Source of the DNA: Cyanobium sp. T1B-Tous
GTDB lineage: Bacteria; Cyanobacteriota; Cyanobacteriia; PCC-6307; Cyanobiaceae
Length of the DNA stretch: 64,000 bases
Reading direction: 5' to 3'
Assembly (NCBI RefSeq): GCF_024345475.1
Contig: NZ_JAGQBE010000002.1
Span: forward strand, 1 to 64,000
A program made the translations under genes and the position numbers. This document shows, one piece after another, positions 54,728 through 63,369 of the stretch (its first letter is position 1; each line of letters opens with the position of its first letter). The notes below the pieces were generated by a model. It had not been told where the DNA came from and made no database searches. It worked only from the letters and a program-made list of their open reading frames with translations.

Positions 54728-55485
54728 GGCTCGGCGGGTGGCTCCAGCTGGGGCGATCGCACGGAGAAGCCCCAGACGAACAGGGCCGCCACCAGCACCA
54801 GCAGCAGCCATTCCGGGGGCACCACCTGGGGCAGGCCGAGCCGGAGCAGCAGGCGGATGCCCACCAGCCCCACCGCCAGATAGCCAGCGGTCTCGAGGTG
54901 CTGATACACCTCCAGCCAACGGATGAACAGTTCAGCGGTGAGCCGAAGGGCAATCACCCCGATCACCCCGCCGGCCATCACCAGCAACAGGCGATCACTC
55001 ACCGCCACCGCCGCCGCGACGCTGTCGAGGGAAAAGGCCAGGTCGGTGAGGGCCAGGGTGACCACGATCGAGCCCAGGCCGGCATGGTGGAGGGAACCGT
55101 GCTCGCCCGATCCGGCGCCAGCCGCTCCAGCCGCGGCGGCCGGGTCCGCGTCGCCGCCGGACCACACCAGCACCAAATGGCGGCCGCAGAGCCAGAGCAG
55201 ATAGCCCGCCGCCGCCAGCTGCAAGGGCCAGAAGTTCAGCACCCACTGGGCCGCCACGATCAGCCCGAGCCGAAACACCAGGGCCAGGGCCAATCCGAGG
55301 TTGAGGGCCTGACGCTGGCGGGCCGGATCCTCCAGGCCGCGGGCAATGGCGGCCAGGGCAATGGCGTTGTCGGCGGAGAGCACGGCCTCCAGGGCCACCA
55401 GCAGGGGCAGCAGCAGCAGCACCTCCCGCCACTGGTCGGCCTGCTGGAGCAGCGGTGTGAGGGACTGAATCGACTCCGCTTCCAC
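54724..55485 (-). CDS. TerC-family membrane protein (putative metal exporter)
   Basis: A 253-aa protein with about seven membrane helices. The two TerC signatures are EAVLSADNAIALAAIARGL (residues 33-51) and TDLAFSLDSVAAAVAVS (near 150), each with the conserved Asp. A glycine/alanine-rich loop (residues 112-135) separates the halves. TerC-family proteins such as MeeF export manganese or support metalation of secreted proteins; some plastid relatives act in thylakoid biogenesis. First gene of a minus-strand run of four. Confidence 0.9.
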   Translation of the reverse strand: MEAESIQSLTPLLQQADQWREVLLLLPLLVALEAVLSADNAIALAAIARGLEDPARQRQALNLGLALALVFRLGLIVAAQWVLNFWPLQLAAAGYLLWLCGRHLVLVWSGGDADPAAAAGAAGAGSGEHGSLHHAGLGSIVVTLALTDLAFSLDSVAAAVAVSDRLLLVMAGGVIGVIALRLTAELFIRWLEVYQHLETAGYLAVGLVGIRLLLRLGLPQVVPPEWLLLVLVAALFVWGFSVRSPQLEPPAEP

Positions 55486-55559
55486 GGGCTGCAGCGGGTC
55501 AGGATGGAACCCAGTCTAGAAAGTCAGCTTCAACAGGCCGGGACCTTGGGGAACAGCAC

Positions 55560-56411
55560 GTGGGCGTGACAGGGGAAAGCTCCAACCGAAGCTCGGAACT
55601 CGAGCTGGAGGTTGAGCTCGTGCATGCCGAGGGCGGCAGCCGGGTGGTGCTGGTGCGGGCCCGTCGCGGCGGGCGGGTTCTGGAAGCCGCCCTGGGGGAG
55701 GGCGCCACCGCCGAGGAGGCGGAAGACCGGGCCCGTCAGCGGCTGCTGAGCCGCCTGCCAGATCCGCCGCTCAAGGAAGCCCAAGCAGCCGGGAGCCCCG
55801 AGCCAGCCATCACCACTGCACCAAGTCCCAGTCCACCGACCATCGCGCCACCGACCAACGCTCCGCAGACCAACGCTCCGCAGACCATCGCTCCACCGAT
55901 CTCCAGGCCCACTCCGGGCAGCGTCGCCCCGCCCAGCCCCCAACTGCCGAGCCTCCCCCCAGACGCGGCGGAGCCCCCCGCCGATCCCGAAGACTGGAGC
56001 AGCGAACTGGCCCGGCTCGACCTGCAGCTGCAGCGACTGGGCTGGGACCGGGCCCAGGAGGGCACGTACCTGGAACGGGTGTTCGGGCACCCCAGCCGCA
56101 ACCGGCTCACCAGCTACGGCGATCTGCTGGCCTACCTGCAGGCGCTGGAGGGGCTGGCGGCGGGCCAGGATCCCGCCACTGCGCCGGCCCCCCTGCGGCG
56201 CCGGGAACTGCTGCGTCAATGCGACCAGCTGCTGGAGCAACTGCAGTGGGATCCCGGCCAGGGGCGCAGCTTCCTCGAGCAGCACTTCAGCCTCGCCAGC
56301 CGCCAGCAACTCAGCGATGCCCAGCTGCTCGAATTCAACATGCTGCTGGAGAGCGAGTGGCTGACCAGGGCCGAAGCGGGGAGCGGCTCAGAGGGAGCTC
56401 GCCTCCACTGA
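55560..56411 (+). CDS. protein with duplicated C-terminal domain and repeat-bearing linker
   Basis: A 283-aa protein not recognised. It starts at GTG 55560 (GTG 55566 possible). Residues 1-62 form a small domain (VELVHAEGGSRVVLVRARRG, then RARQRLLSRLPDP). Residues 75-140 are a Pro/Thr/Ala linker made partly by 15-base DNA repeats. The C-terminus holds two related units: about 144-197 (LDLQLQRLGWDRAQEGTYLE, then RLTSYGDLLAYLQALE) and about 212-268 (CDQLLEQLQWDPGQGRSFLE, then QLSDAQLLEFNMLLES). Such paired helical units suggest a ligand- or nucleic-acid-binding repeat. Its last 24 bases overlap the convergent GGDEF-EAL gene. Confidence 0.65.
   Translation: MGVTGESSNRSSELELEVELVHAEGGSRVVLVRARRGGRVLEAALGEGATAEEAEDRARQRLLSRLPDPPLKEAQAAGSPEPAITTAPSPSPPTIAPPTNAPQTNAPQTIAPPISRPTPGSVAPPSPQLPSLPPDAAEPPADPEDWSSELARLDLQLQRLGWDRAQEGTYLERVFGHPSRNRLTSYGDLLAYLQALEGLAAGQDPATAPAPLRRRELLRQCDQLLEQLQWDPGQGRSFLEQHFSLASRQQLSDAQLLEFNMLLESEWLTRAEAGSGSEGARLH
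55839..55898 (+). repeat. four 15-bp tandem units in a coding linker
   Basis: Units start at 55839, 55854, 55869 and 55884. The middle two are identical (ACCAACGCTCCGCAG); the outer two differ at a few bases. They encode TIAPP/TNAPQ pentapeptides, keep the reading frame, and could vary in number between strains. Confidence 0.85.
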
Positions 56412-58151
56412 CGCAGGGATCGGCGCGGGACGACCGAAGAGAAATCCCTGGGCCTTGCAACAGCCCATCGCCAGTAGGGCCTGGGCCTGGGCTTCCTGCT
56501 CCACGCCTTCGGCAATCACGTCCAGGCCCAGATCCCGGGAGAGGCGGATCATCGAAGCCACCACCAGGGCGCGGCGGGGATCGCTGAGCAGTCCCATGAC
56601 GAAACTGCGATCGATCTTGATGGCATCAATCGGCAACTGGGCCAACCAGGACATGCTCGAGTAGCCCGTGCCGAAATCATCGAGATACACGCGGCAGCCC
56701 ACCGCCCTCAGGGACTGCAATTCCCGCATCGCTTCCTGGGGGCGATCAATCAGCACCGATTCCGTGACCTCGATCGCCAGGGCTGAGAGATCAATCCCGG
56801 CCCGCTCAGCCAGGGCGATCACCCGAGCTGCAAGGCCGGCCCGGCAGATCTGCAGGGGGCTGACATTGATGGAGATCACCTGATCGGTGGTCGGATGCCC
56901 CAACAAGCGCAGCACCTCGAGGCAGCGCCGCAACACCAGATCCCCCAGGGGATCAATCAGACCGACGCTTTCAGCGACGGGGATGAAATCGATGGGTGAA
57001 ATCCAACCCCCTTCAAAATCCCGAACCCGGGCCAGGGCTTCGTAACCCACGGATTCTCGGGTTTCCAGGTTGACAATGGGCTGAAAATCCACCCGCAACA
57101 GGTCACTGTCAATCGCATCCTGCAACTGGCGTTTGATCAGGATTCCCCGCTTCACCTGTTCATCGATGACGTGGTCAAAGATGGTGATCGAGCGCTCGGG
57201 ATTGCCCTTCGCCGCATACATGGCCAGGTCAGCGCGGCGCAGCAGCTCGTCGACCGTGACTTCGGCATCATCCGTGGACGCAATCCCGATGCTCATGCTC
57301 GGCGTGATCAGATAGTCCTGAATCCGCCAGGGAGCCGAAAGAGCCGTCTGCAGACGTTCCGCCACCTGCACGGCCGCCATCGGCGTCGGGATGTCGGGAC
57401 TCAGCACGACAAACTCATCGCCGCCAAGACGGGCCAGCACATCCTCTGGCCGCAGGGTGGCCTGGAGGCGCTTGCCCACCTCAATCAACAATTCATCGCC
57501 CACCTGGTGGCCATAGAGGTCATTGACCTCCTTGAACCGGTTCAGATCACAGAACAGCAGGGTGACGCTGCCGGGCTTGCGCCGCAGCTGGCGCAGGGCC
57601 GCCGCCATCCGGGCCCGCAGGCCCCGGCGGTTCGGCAATCCCGTCACCGGGCACTTCATCACCTTGGCGGCCAGGGCCAGCTGCTTCGACTGCAGATCGA
57701 GATACATCTGGTTGCTTTTCAACCATTTCTCCTCGATCTGCTGACTCTTCTGCTGCAGCTCATCAAAGGAGATCCGGGCGCTCACATCCCGGAACGAAAA
57801 CATCAGGGGATTGGGCACCTCGGTAACCACGGGACGCCATTCGATCTCCAGGGCATGCACCGGATCCTCACTGAGAATGGCCGTCACAAAACCTGTTTTC
57901 AGCAGCCCTCCTCGGGTCTGCTCAATGGTGAGAATCGGCTCCTGAACAATGTTGAGCGGAAGCAGCCGATGGAGATCTACACCCAGGATTTCCAGGCGTG
58001 TCTTCCCCACCAGCGCATCGAAGGCGGCATTGGACCACAACACCTGACCGATGGCATCAACCAGAACCAGTGCCTCACTGATCTGACCCAGGGCCGAATC
58101 CAGTCGGCCGAGGGTGCGGCGCAGCTCCTGGATCAGCGTGTCATCAGGCAT
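56388..58151 (-). CDS. PAS-GGDEF-EAL cyclic-di-GMP enzyme
   Basis: A 587-aa signalling protein. ATG 58151 overlaps the previous PAS gene by 8 bases. Residues 15-130 are a PAS domain (ALVLVDAIGQVLWSNAAFDA), followed by a coiled helix. GGDEF (about 165-325) has ARLGGDEFVVLSP and the RPED inhibitory-site motif. EAL (about 335-580) has YEALARVRD, SINVSPLQI, IEVTESVLI, YLDDFGTGYSS, IKIDRSF, IAEGVE and QGFLFG. All catalytic residues of both halves are present, so it may make or degrade c-di-GMP depending on the PAS signal. The phosphodiesterase side looks fully competent. Confidence 0.93.
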   Translation of the reverse strand: MPDDTLIQELRRTLGRLDSALGQISEALVLVDAIGQVLWSNAAFDALVGKTRLEILGVDLHRLLPLNIVQEPILTIEQTRGGLLKTGFVTAILSEDPVHALEIEWRPVVTEVPNPLMFSFRDVSARISFDELQQKSQQIEEKWLKSNQMYLDLQSKQLALAAKVMKCPVTGLPNRRGLRARMAAALRQLRRKPGSVTLLFCDLNRFKEVNDLYGHQVGDELLIEVGKRLQATLRPEDVLARLGGDEFVVLSPDIPTPMAAVQVAERLQTALSAPWRIQDYLITPSMSIGIASTDDAEVTVDELLRRADLAMYAAKGNPERSITIFDHVIDEQVKRGILIKRQLQDAIDSDLLRVDFQPIVNLETRESVGYEALARVRDFEGGWISPIDFIPVAESVGLIDPLGDLVLRRCLEVLRLLGHPTTDQVISINVSPLQICRAGLAARVIALAERAGIDLSALAIEVTESVLIDRPQEAMRELQSLRAVGCRVYLDDFGTGYSSMSWLAQLPIDAIKIDRSFVMGLLSDPRRALVVASMIRLSRDLGLDVIAEGVEQEAQAQALLAMGCCKAQGFLFGRPAPIPASVEASSL

Positions 58152-58653
58152 CGGTTTCGACACAGCCCGGCAGGGGCGTGAGGGTGGCGCCAAACACCCA
58201 GCCGGCCTCCCGCTTCTCGCCCAGGATGAAATGCTCCGACACCACTTCAGTGCCGTCGGCACAGACGGTCTTGAGCCGCAGGGGATGGGCCAAAATCGTG
58301 GATTGCTCCGTGGCCTGGAACCGCGAAAATCCCAACTGGTGGGACATCTGAAACGCCCCGGGAAGAATCAAGCTCAGCGACTGACCGCGCAGTTGATCCT
58401 CCGTCCAGCCGTAGGTGGCTTGAAAGGCCGCGTTGATCGACACAACCTCACCAAGGGCATTGGCCAACACGAAGGGGCGATCGCCGTTCTGCAGGGCCTC
58501 GATCGTGGGCTTCTCCTGGCTGGCAGGCTCGGCGCCGAGAACCGCCTCAGCATCTGCGTTCTCAGGAGCGACGTTCTCAGGAGCAGGGTCGGAAGGCAGA
58601 TAGGGGGTCTGAGGCTGAACAGGATCCACCCAGGTCACCAGGATTTGGTTCAA
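58144..58653 (-). CDS. stand-alone PAS domain protein
   Basis: A 169-aa protein starting at TTG 58653 or GTG 58638. Residues 1-48 are acidic and low complexity (with two near-repeats NVAPENADAE and PAPENVAPEN overlapping). Residues 50-165 are a PAS fold: RPFVLANALGEVVSINAAFQ, ATYGWTEDQLRGQSLSLILP, and EAGWVFGATLTPLPG at the end. There is no output domain. Coupling by 8-base overlap to the PAS-GGDEF-EAL gene suggests it is a sensor subunit feeding that enzyme. Confidence 0.8.
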   Translation of the reverse strand: MNQILVTWVDPVQPQTPYLPSDPAPENVAPENADAEAVLGAEPASQEKPTIEALQNGDRPFVLANALGEVVSINAAFQATYGWTEDQLRGQSLSLILPGAFQMSHQLGFSRFQATEQSTILAHPLRLKTVCADGTEVVSEHFILGEKREAGWVFGATLTPLPGCVETDA

Positions 58654-58690
58654 TCCTAATCACGCGTTTCGAACAGATCTGCGCCGCGAT

Positions 58691-59509
58691 TCAGCAATGG
58701 CGGCGCACGAGCTGGGCCCCCAGCCCGAGACGCTCCTGATTGGCATAGGCCTCCCGCTCCAACTGCCGAACGCGCTCGGATGCCGTGCGGTAGATCGGTT
58801 CCTCCAGCACGCCGGCGAGGTGGCCCGGCACCTGGGTGGGGAGTCCCAGGGGCCGGGGATTGGATCGCAGCCCCCGGTTGCGGCAGCTCTGGGCCACATG
58901 GATGGCCTCATGGTTCAGCACCCGAGCGAACTCCAGGCTCCCCTTGCCCACCACCCTCGGCTGGATGCGCAGGGTGCGGGCTGACGGATCCCACTCCCCC
59001 GCGGCCCCGCTCTTCCGCGGCTGGGTCAGTTCCAGGCGCACCCCAGCTGCAGCAAGCACCGTCAGCAATTCCCCGATCGCCAGGCGCTCCGCCCCGAAGC
59101 TGGGAGGGTTGGCGATCAGCGCCCGCAGCTCGGCCACCGACAGCTTGGGCTCCCCGGCACGGCGGCGGTAGTGGTAGCGGGTGGCGCCATTGGGCAGGGT
59201 CTCCGCCCGGGGCAACCACTGCCGGTCGGCGATCGCCAAGTGCTGCAGCAGGGTCGCCTCGGCCGCTGGCGACAGACCTGCCGCTGGCGAGAGCCCGGCC
59301 GCTGGGGGCGCGGAACGGGCCAGCACTGAAGAGGCCCCCCCAGGCGGCCTCAGCGGCCAGGCGGCCAATCCGGCCCCCAGCAGCAGCAGGCCCGCCGCCA
59401 CCAGCACCAGGCGCTGTTGAGACGGGCGGCGGGTTCGGGCCAGAAGCTGCAGGCAACCACCACCAGTCTGGGGCCGGTTGCGAAGATCGGAGCCAGCTGC
59501 CCTCCGCAC
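58691..59509 (-). CDS. membrane-anchored protein with HEXXH metallopeptidase-like motif
   Basis: A 272-aa protein if GTG 59509 is used; GTG 59407 would give 238 aa. A membrane helix (LVLVAAGLLLLGAGLAAW) follows RTRRPSQQR, giving an N-terminal anchor or uncleaved signal. The extracytoplasmic part has GEPKLSVAELRALIANPPSF, then LEFARVLNHEAIHVAQSCRN near residue 200, containing HEAIH (HEXXH), and EREAYANQERLG about 40 residues later as a possible third zinc ligand. This resembles a minimal zincin, but no family name is certain. It is divergent from mfd, with starts almost touching. Confidence 0.65.
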   Translation of the reverse strand: MRRAAGSDLRNRPQTGGGCLQLLARTRRPSQQRLVLVAAGLLLLGAGLAAWPLRPPGGASSVLARSAPPAAGLSPAAGLSPAAEATLLQHLAIADRQWLPRAETLPNGATRYHYRRRAGEPKLSVAELRALIANPPSFGAERLAIGELLTVLAAAGVRLELTQPRKSGAAGEWDPSARTLRIQPRVVGKGSLEFARVLNHEAIHVAQSCRNRGLRSNPRPLGLPTQVPGHLAGVLEEPIYRTASERVRQLEREAYANQERLGLGAQLVRRHC

Positions 59510-59514
59510 CGCCC

Positions 59515-62500
59515 ATGCCCCTCTCCGCCCTGGTGCGCCAACTGCAGCAGGTGCCGCTGACGGCGGAGGTGCGGGCGCGCCTGGAGCGCCCCGAACGGCT
59601 CCGCCTTTCCGGAGCGGGACGGGCCGCGCGGGCCCTGGTGAGCAGCGCCCTGGCGGGCAGCAGCCAGGCGCCACTGCTGGTGCTCGTGCCGACCCTGGAG
59701 GAGGCCGGGCGCTGGGCGGCCCTGTTGGAGCTAATGGGCTGGAACAGCTGTCAGCTGTACCCCACCAGCGAAGGCAGCCCCTACGAGCCCTTTGATCCCA
59801 CCAGTGAGATCACCTGGGGGCAACTGCAGGTGCTGGGCGAGCTGCTGGATCTGCCAGCCCAAACCGGCCCCCGCCGGCTGGCGATCGTGGCCACCGAGCG
59901 GGCCCTGCAGCCCCACCTGCCGCCGCCCGCCGCCCTTCAGGCCCAGTGCCTGAGCCTGCGCAAGGGCGAGTGCGTCGATCTTGAAGAGCTGGGAACCACC
60001 CTCACCCGGCTCGGCTACGAGCGGGTGCCCACGATCGAACAGGAGGGCAGCTGGAGCCGCCGCGGCGACATCGTCGACGTGTTTCCGGTGAGTGCTGAGC
60101 TGCCCGTGCGGCTTGAGTTTTTTGGTGAGGAGCTGGAGAAGTTGCGGGAGTTCGATCCCGCCTCCCAGCGCTCCCTCGACGCCATCGAGGTGGTGCGCCT
60201 CACCCCCAGCGGCTACGGCCCCCTGGTGGCCGATGCCCTGCGCGACTCGATGCCCGATGGACTGGAGCAGCTGCTGAGCCCAGAAGCCCTCGAGCTGCTG
60301 CTCGAAGGGGGCACCCCGGAGGGCATGCGACGGCTGATGGGCCTGGCCTGGCAGCACCCCGCCTCACTGTTGGATTACCTGCCCCCCAACACCCTGATCG
60401 CCATCGATGGGCGGCGCCACTGCCTTTCCCACGGCCAGCAGTGGTTTGACCATGCCGGCGACCACTACGCCGACGTGGTGCAGGACCTGGGCCTGGATGC
60501 CAGCACCGCCCCTGAGCTGCTGCCCCCCCGGCTGCACCGCCCCCCGGCTGAGGCGCTGGAGCAGGCAACGGCCTTCACCGGCTTCGACCTGGAGGAACTG
60601 CACGAAACCGACAACCACCCCAACAGCTTCGATCTGGCCTCCCGCTCCGTGCCGGCCTACCCCAACGCCTTCGGCAAGTTGGCGGGCCTGGTAAAGGGCT
60701 TTGTGGCCGAAAAGGCCACGGTGTGGCTCCTCTCGGCCCAGCCCTCGCGGGCGGTGGCCCTGCTGGAGGAGCACGACTGCATCACCCGCTTCGTGCCCAA
60801 CCCCAACGACATCCCGGCCATCGACCGGCTGGTGGAGCAGGCCACGCCGGTGGCCTTGAAAACCAAGGGCACCGCCGAGCTCGAAGGGCTGCAGTTGCCG
60901 GCCTGGAAGCTGGTGCTGATCACCGACCGGGAATTCTTCGGCCAGCACGCCCTGGCCGCCACGGGCTACGTGCGCCGTCGCCGCAAGGCCGCCAGCCGCA
61001 CGGTGGATCCGGGCAAGATGCAGCCGGGCGACTTCGTGGTGCACCGCAACCACGGCATCGGCAAGTTCCTCAAGCTCGAGAAGCTGGCCATCAGCGGCGA
61101 GTCCCGCGACTACCTGGTGGTGCAGTACGCCGACGGCCTGCTGCGGGTGGCCGCCGACCAGCTGGGCAGCCTGGGCCGCTACCGCGCCAGCACCGACACC
61201 CCGCCCGACCTCAACCGCATGGGTGGCACCGCCTGGGCGAAGGCCAAGGAGCGGGCCAAGAAGGCCGTGCGCAAGGTGGCGGTGGACCTGGTGAAGCTCT
61301 ACGCCGAGCGCCACCAGGCACCGGGCTTCGCCTTCCCCGCCGATGGACCCTGGCAGAACGAACTCGAAGACTCCTTCCCCTACGAACCCACCCCCGACCA
61401 GGTGAAGGCGATCAGCGATGTGAAGCGCGATATGGAGCAGCCCCAACCCATGGACCGGCTGGTGTGCGGCGATGTGGGCTTCGGCAAAACCGAAGTGGCC
61501 ATCCGCGCCATCTTCAAGGCCGTGACCGCCGGCAAACAGGTGGCGATGCTGGCCCCCACCACCGTGCTGGCCCAGCAGCACTGGCGCTCGCTCACCGAAC
61601 GCTTCGCCCCCTATCCCCTCAAGGTGAGCCTGCTCAACCGCTTCCGCACCGCCGGCGAGCGCAAGGTGATCCAGGAAGGCCTGGCCGCCGGCACCGTGGA
61701 TGTGGTGGTGGGCACCCACCAACTGCTGGGCAAGAGCACCACCTTCAAGCAACTGGGGCTGCTGGTGGTGGATGAGGAACAGCGCTTCGGCGTGAACCAG
61801 AAGGAAAAGATCAAGGCCCTGCGCAAGGACGTGGACGTGCTGACGCTGAGCGCCACGCCGATTCCCCGCACCCTTTACATGAGCCTCTCGGGCGTGCGGG
61901 AGATGAGCCTGATCACCACGCCACCGCCCCTGCGCCGGCCGATCAAAACCCACCTCGCCGCCCTTGATGAGGAGGCGGTGCGCAGCTCCATCCGCCAGGA
62001 ACTCGACCGCGGCGGCCAGATCTTCTATGTGGTGCCCCGGGTGGAGGGCATCGAGGATGTGGCCGCCCAGCTGCGGGCCATGATCCCGGGCCTGCGGCTG
62101 CTGGTGGCCCACGGCCAGATGGCCGAGGGCGAGCTCGAAAGCGCCATGGTGGCCTTCAACGCCGGCGAGGCCGACCTGATGCTCTGCACCACGATCGTGG
62201 AGAGCGGCCTCGACATCCCGCGGGTGAACACGATCCTGATCGAGGACGCCCACAAGTTTGGTCTGGCCCAGCTCTATCAACTGCGGGGCCGGGTGGGCCG
62301 CAGCGGCATCCAGGCCCACGCCTGGCTCTTCTATCCCGGCGATGCCTCCCTGAGCGAGGCGGCGCGCCAGCGGCTGCGGGCCATCCAGGAATTCGCCCAG
62401 CTCGGCTCCGGCTACCAGCTGGCCATGCGCGACATGGAGATCCGCGGCGTGGGCAACCTGCTGGGGGTGGAGCAGAGCGGCCAGATGGAAACCATCGGCT

Positions 62501-63102
62501 TCGACCTCTACATGGAGATGCTGCAGGAATCCCTCGCCGAGATCCAGGGGCAAGACATCCCAGCCGTGGACGACACCCAGATCGACCTGCCGATCACCGC
62601 CTTCATCCCCGGCGACTGGATCACCGAGAACGACGAGAAGATGGCCGCCTACCGCGCCGCAGCCGACTGCAGCAGCAAGGAGACCTTGGTGGAGCTGGCG
62701 GCCGGCTGGGTGGATCGCTACGGCGCCATCCCCGCACCGGTGCAATCGCTGCTGCAGTTGATGGAGTTGAAGTTGGTGGCCAAGCGCTGCGGCTTCTCGC
62801 GCATCAAGCCGGAACCGCCCAACATCGCCCTGGACACCCCGATGGAGGAGCCGGCCTTCCGGCTGCTGCGCCAGGGCCTGCCCCAGCACCTGCATGGGCG
62901 GCTCGTGTACCAGGCGGGATCGGGGAGCACCGCCAAGGTGCTGGCCCGGGGCCTGGGGGTGCTGCCGGCCGACAAACAGTTGGAGGAACTGATGGGCTGG
63001 CTGAACCAGATGGCCGAGCAGCTCCCCGGGGCCGATGGCCTCACCGCGGCCCAGCGGGCCGAACAGCTGAAGGCCACCAACGCGGCGGTGCTGGCGGTGT
63101 AA
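59515..63102 (+). CDS. mfd: transcription-repair coupling factor
   Basis: A 1195-aa translocase that removes stalled RNA polymerase and recruits UvrA. The N-terminal UvrB-like part has LVLVPTLEEAGRWAALLELM and YPTSEGSPYEPFDPTSE. The RNA-polymerase interaction domain starts at KMQPGDFVVHRNHGIGKFLK (near residue 500). Helicase motifs are RLVCGDVGFGKTEVAIRA, LAPTTVLAQQH, VVDEEQRFGVNQKEK, LSATPIPRTLYMSLSGVREM, IVESGLDIPRVNT and QLRGRVGRSG. The C-terminal TRCF domain follows. Length is standard. An open frame extending far upstream is not needed. Confidence 0.97.
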   Translation: MPLSALVRQLQQVPLTAEVRARLERPERLRLSGAGRAARALVSSALAGSSQAPLLVLVPTLEEAGRWAALLELMGWNSCQLYPTSEGSPYEPFDPTSEITWGQLQVLGELLDLPAQTGPRRLAIVATERALQPHLPPPAALQAQCLSLRKGECVDLEELGTTLTRLGYERVPTIEQEGSWSRRGDIVDVFPVSAELPVRLEFFGEELEKLREFDPASQRSLDAIEVVRLTPSGYGPLVADALRDSMPDGLEQLLSPEALELLLEGGTPEGMRRLMGLAWQHPASLLDYLPPNTLIAIDGRRHCLSHGQQWFDHAGDHYADVVQDLGLDASTAPELLPPRLHRPPAEALEQATAFTGFDLEELHETDNHPNSFDLASRSVPAYPNAFGKLAGLVKGFVAEKATVWLLSAQPSRAVALLEEHDCITRFVPNPNDIPAIDRLVEQATPVALKTKGTAELEGLQLPAWKLVLITDREFFGQHALAATGYVRRRRKAASRTVDPGKMQPGDFVVHRNHGIGKFLKLEKLAISGESRDYLVVQYADGLLRVAADQLGSLGRYRASTDTPPDLNRMGGTAWAKAKERAKKAVRKVAVDLVKLYAERHQAPGFAFPADGPWQNELEDSFPYEPTPDQVKAISDVKRDMEQPQPMDRLVCGDVGFGKTEVAIRAIFKAVTAGKQVAMLAPTTVLAQQHWRSLTERFAPYPLKVSLLNRFRTAGERKVIQEGLAAGTVDVVVGTHQLLGKSTTFKQLGLLVVDEEQRFGVNQKEKIKALRKDVDVLTLSATPIPRTLYMSLSGVREMSLITTPPPLRRPIKTHLAALDEEAVRSSIRQELDRGGQIFYVVPRVEGIEDVAAQLRAMIPGLRLLVAHGQMAEGELESAMVAFNAGEADLMLCTTIVESGLDIPRVNTILIEDAHKFGLAQLYQLRGRVGRSGIQAHAWLFYPGDASLSEAARQRLRAIQEFAQLGSGYQLAMRDMEIRGVGNLLGVEQSGQMETIGFDLYMEMLQESLAEIQGQDIPAVDDTQIDLPITAFIPGDWITENDEKMAAYRAAADCSSKETLVELAAGWVDRYGAIPAPVQSLLQLMELKLVAKRCGFSRIKPEPPNIALDTPMEEPAFRLLRQGLPQHLHGRLVYQAGSGSTAKVLARGLGVLPADKQLEELMGWLNQMAEQLPGADGLTAAQRAEQLKATNAAVLAV

Positions 63103-63135
63103 AAGCCCCAACAGAACCCACCGGCCCGCAAAAGT

Positions 63136-63165
63136 CCGTTACAATCACGAGAACTTGTGTAACGG
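63136..63165 (+). promoter_or_regulatory. palindrome overlapping a putative -10 box
   Basis: CCGTTACA (63136-63143) and TGTAACGG (63158-63165) form perfect 8-base inverted arms with a 14-base spacer. A TACAAT -10-like box lies at 63140-63145, inside the left arm, just upstream of the 61-aa gene. GTTACAAT also fits one half of the RpaB HLR1 motif, but the second half is inverted rather than direct. Confidence 0.5.
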
Positions 63166-63171
63166 GACCAG

Positions 63172-63357
63172 ATGGGCGAGGTGATCGAGGCAGGATCGAG
63201 CTTCGCCGGTGGCCTGGGTGGGGGCTTCAGCCTCGTGTCTGGTGTGGTGAGCCTGCTGGCCCTTGGCCTCTACGCCATCCTCCAGGGAGACACCGGCAAC
63301 AACAACGACGACGACGACTCCAGCCCCGGTGGCGGCCTGATGCAGCCGGTGGCCTGA
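63172..63357 (+). CDS. 61-aa single-helix protein with acidic tail
   Basis: Not recognised. MGEVIEAGSSFAGGLGGGFS leads into one membrane helix (LVSGVVSLLALGLYAILQG), and the tail is GNNNDDDDSSPGGGLMQPVA. A glycine-rich start, one helix and a poly-Asp stretch recall small thylakoid subunits, but no photosystem or HLIP motif is present. A promoter-like palindrome directly upstream supports it being a separately transcribed gene. It sits 69 bases after mfd and is convergent with the DUF6737 gene, 12 bases away. Confidence 0.6.
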   Translation: MGEVIEAGSSFAGGLGGGFSLVSGVVSLLALGLYAILQGDTGNNNDDDDSSPGGGLMQPVA

Positions 63358-63369
63358 GGAGCGCCCCCT

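Noticed and set aside
55839-55898. CRISPR-like repeat array
   Set aside because: Units are 15 bases, directly adjacent without spacers, and encode an in-frame proline-rich linker.
60364-63111. Minus-strand open frame of over 900 codons opposite mfd
   Set aside because: Antisense shadow of mfd; composition is His/Gly/Gln-rich with no domain.
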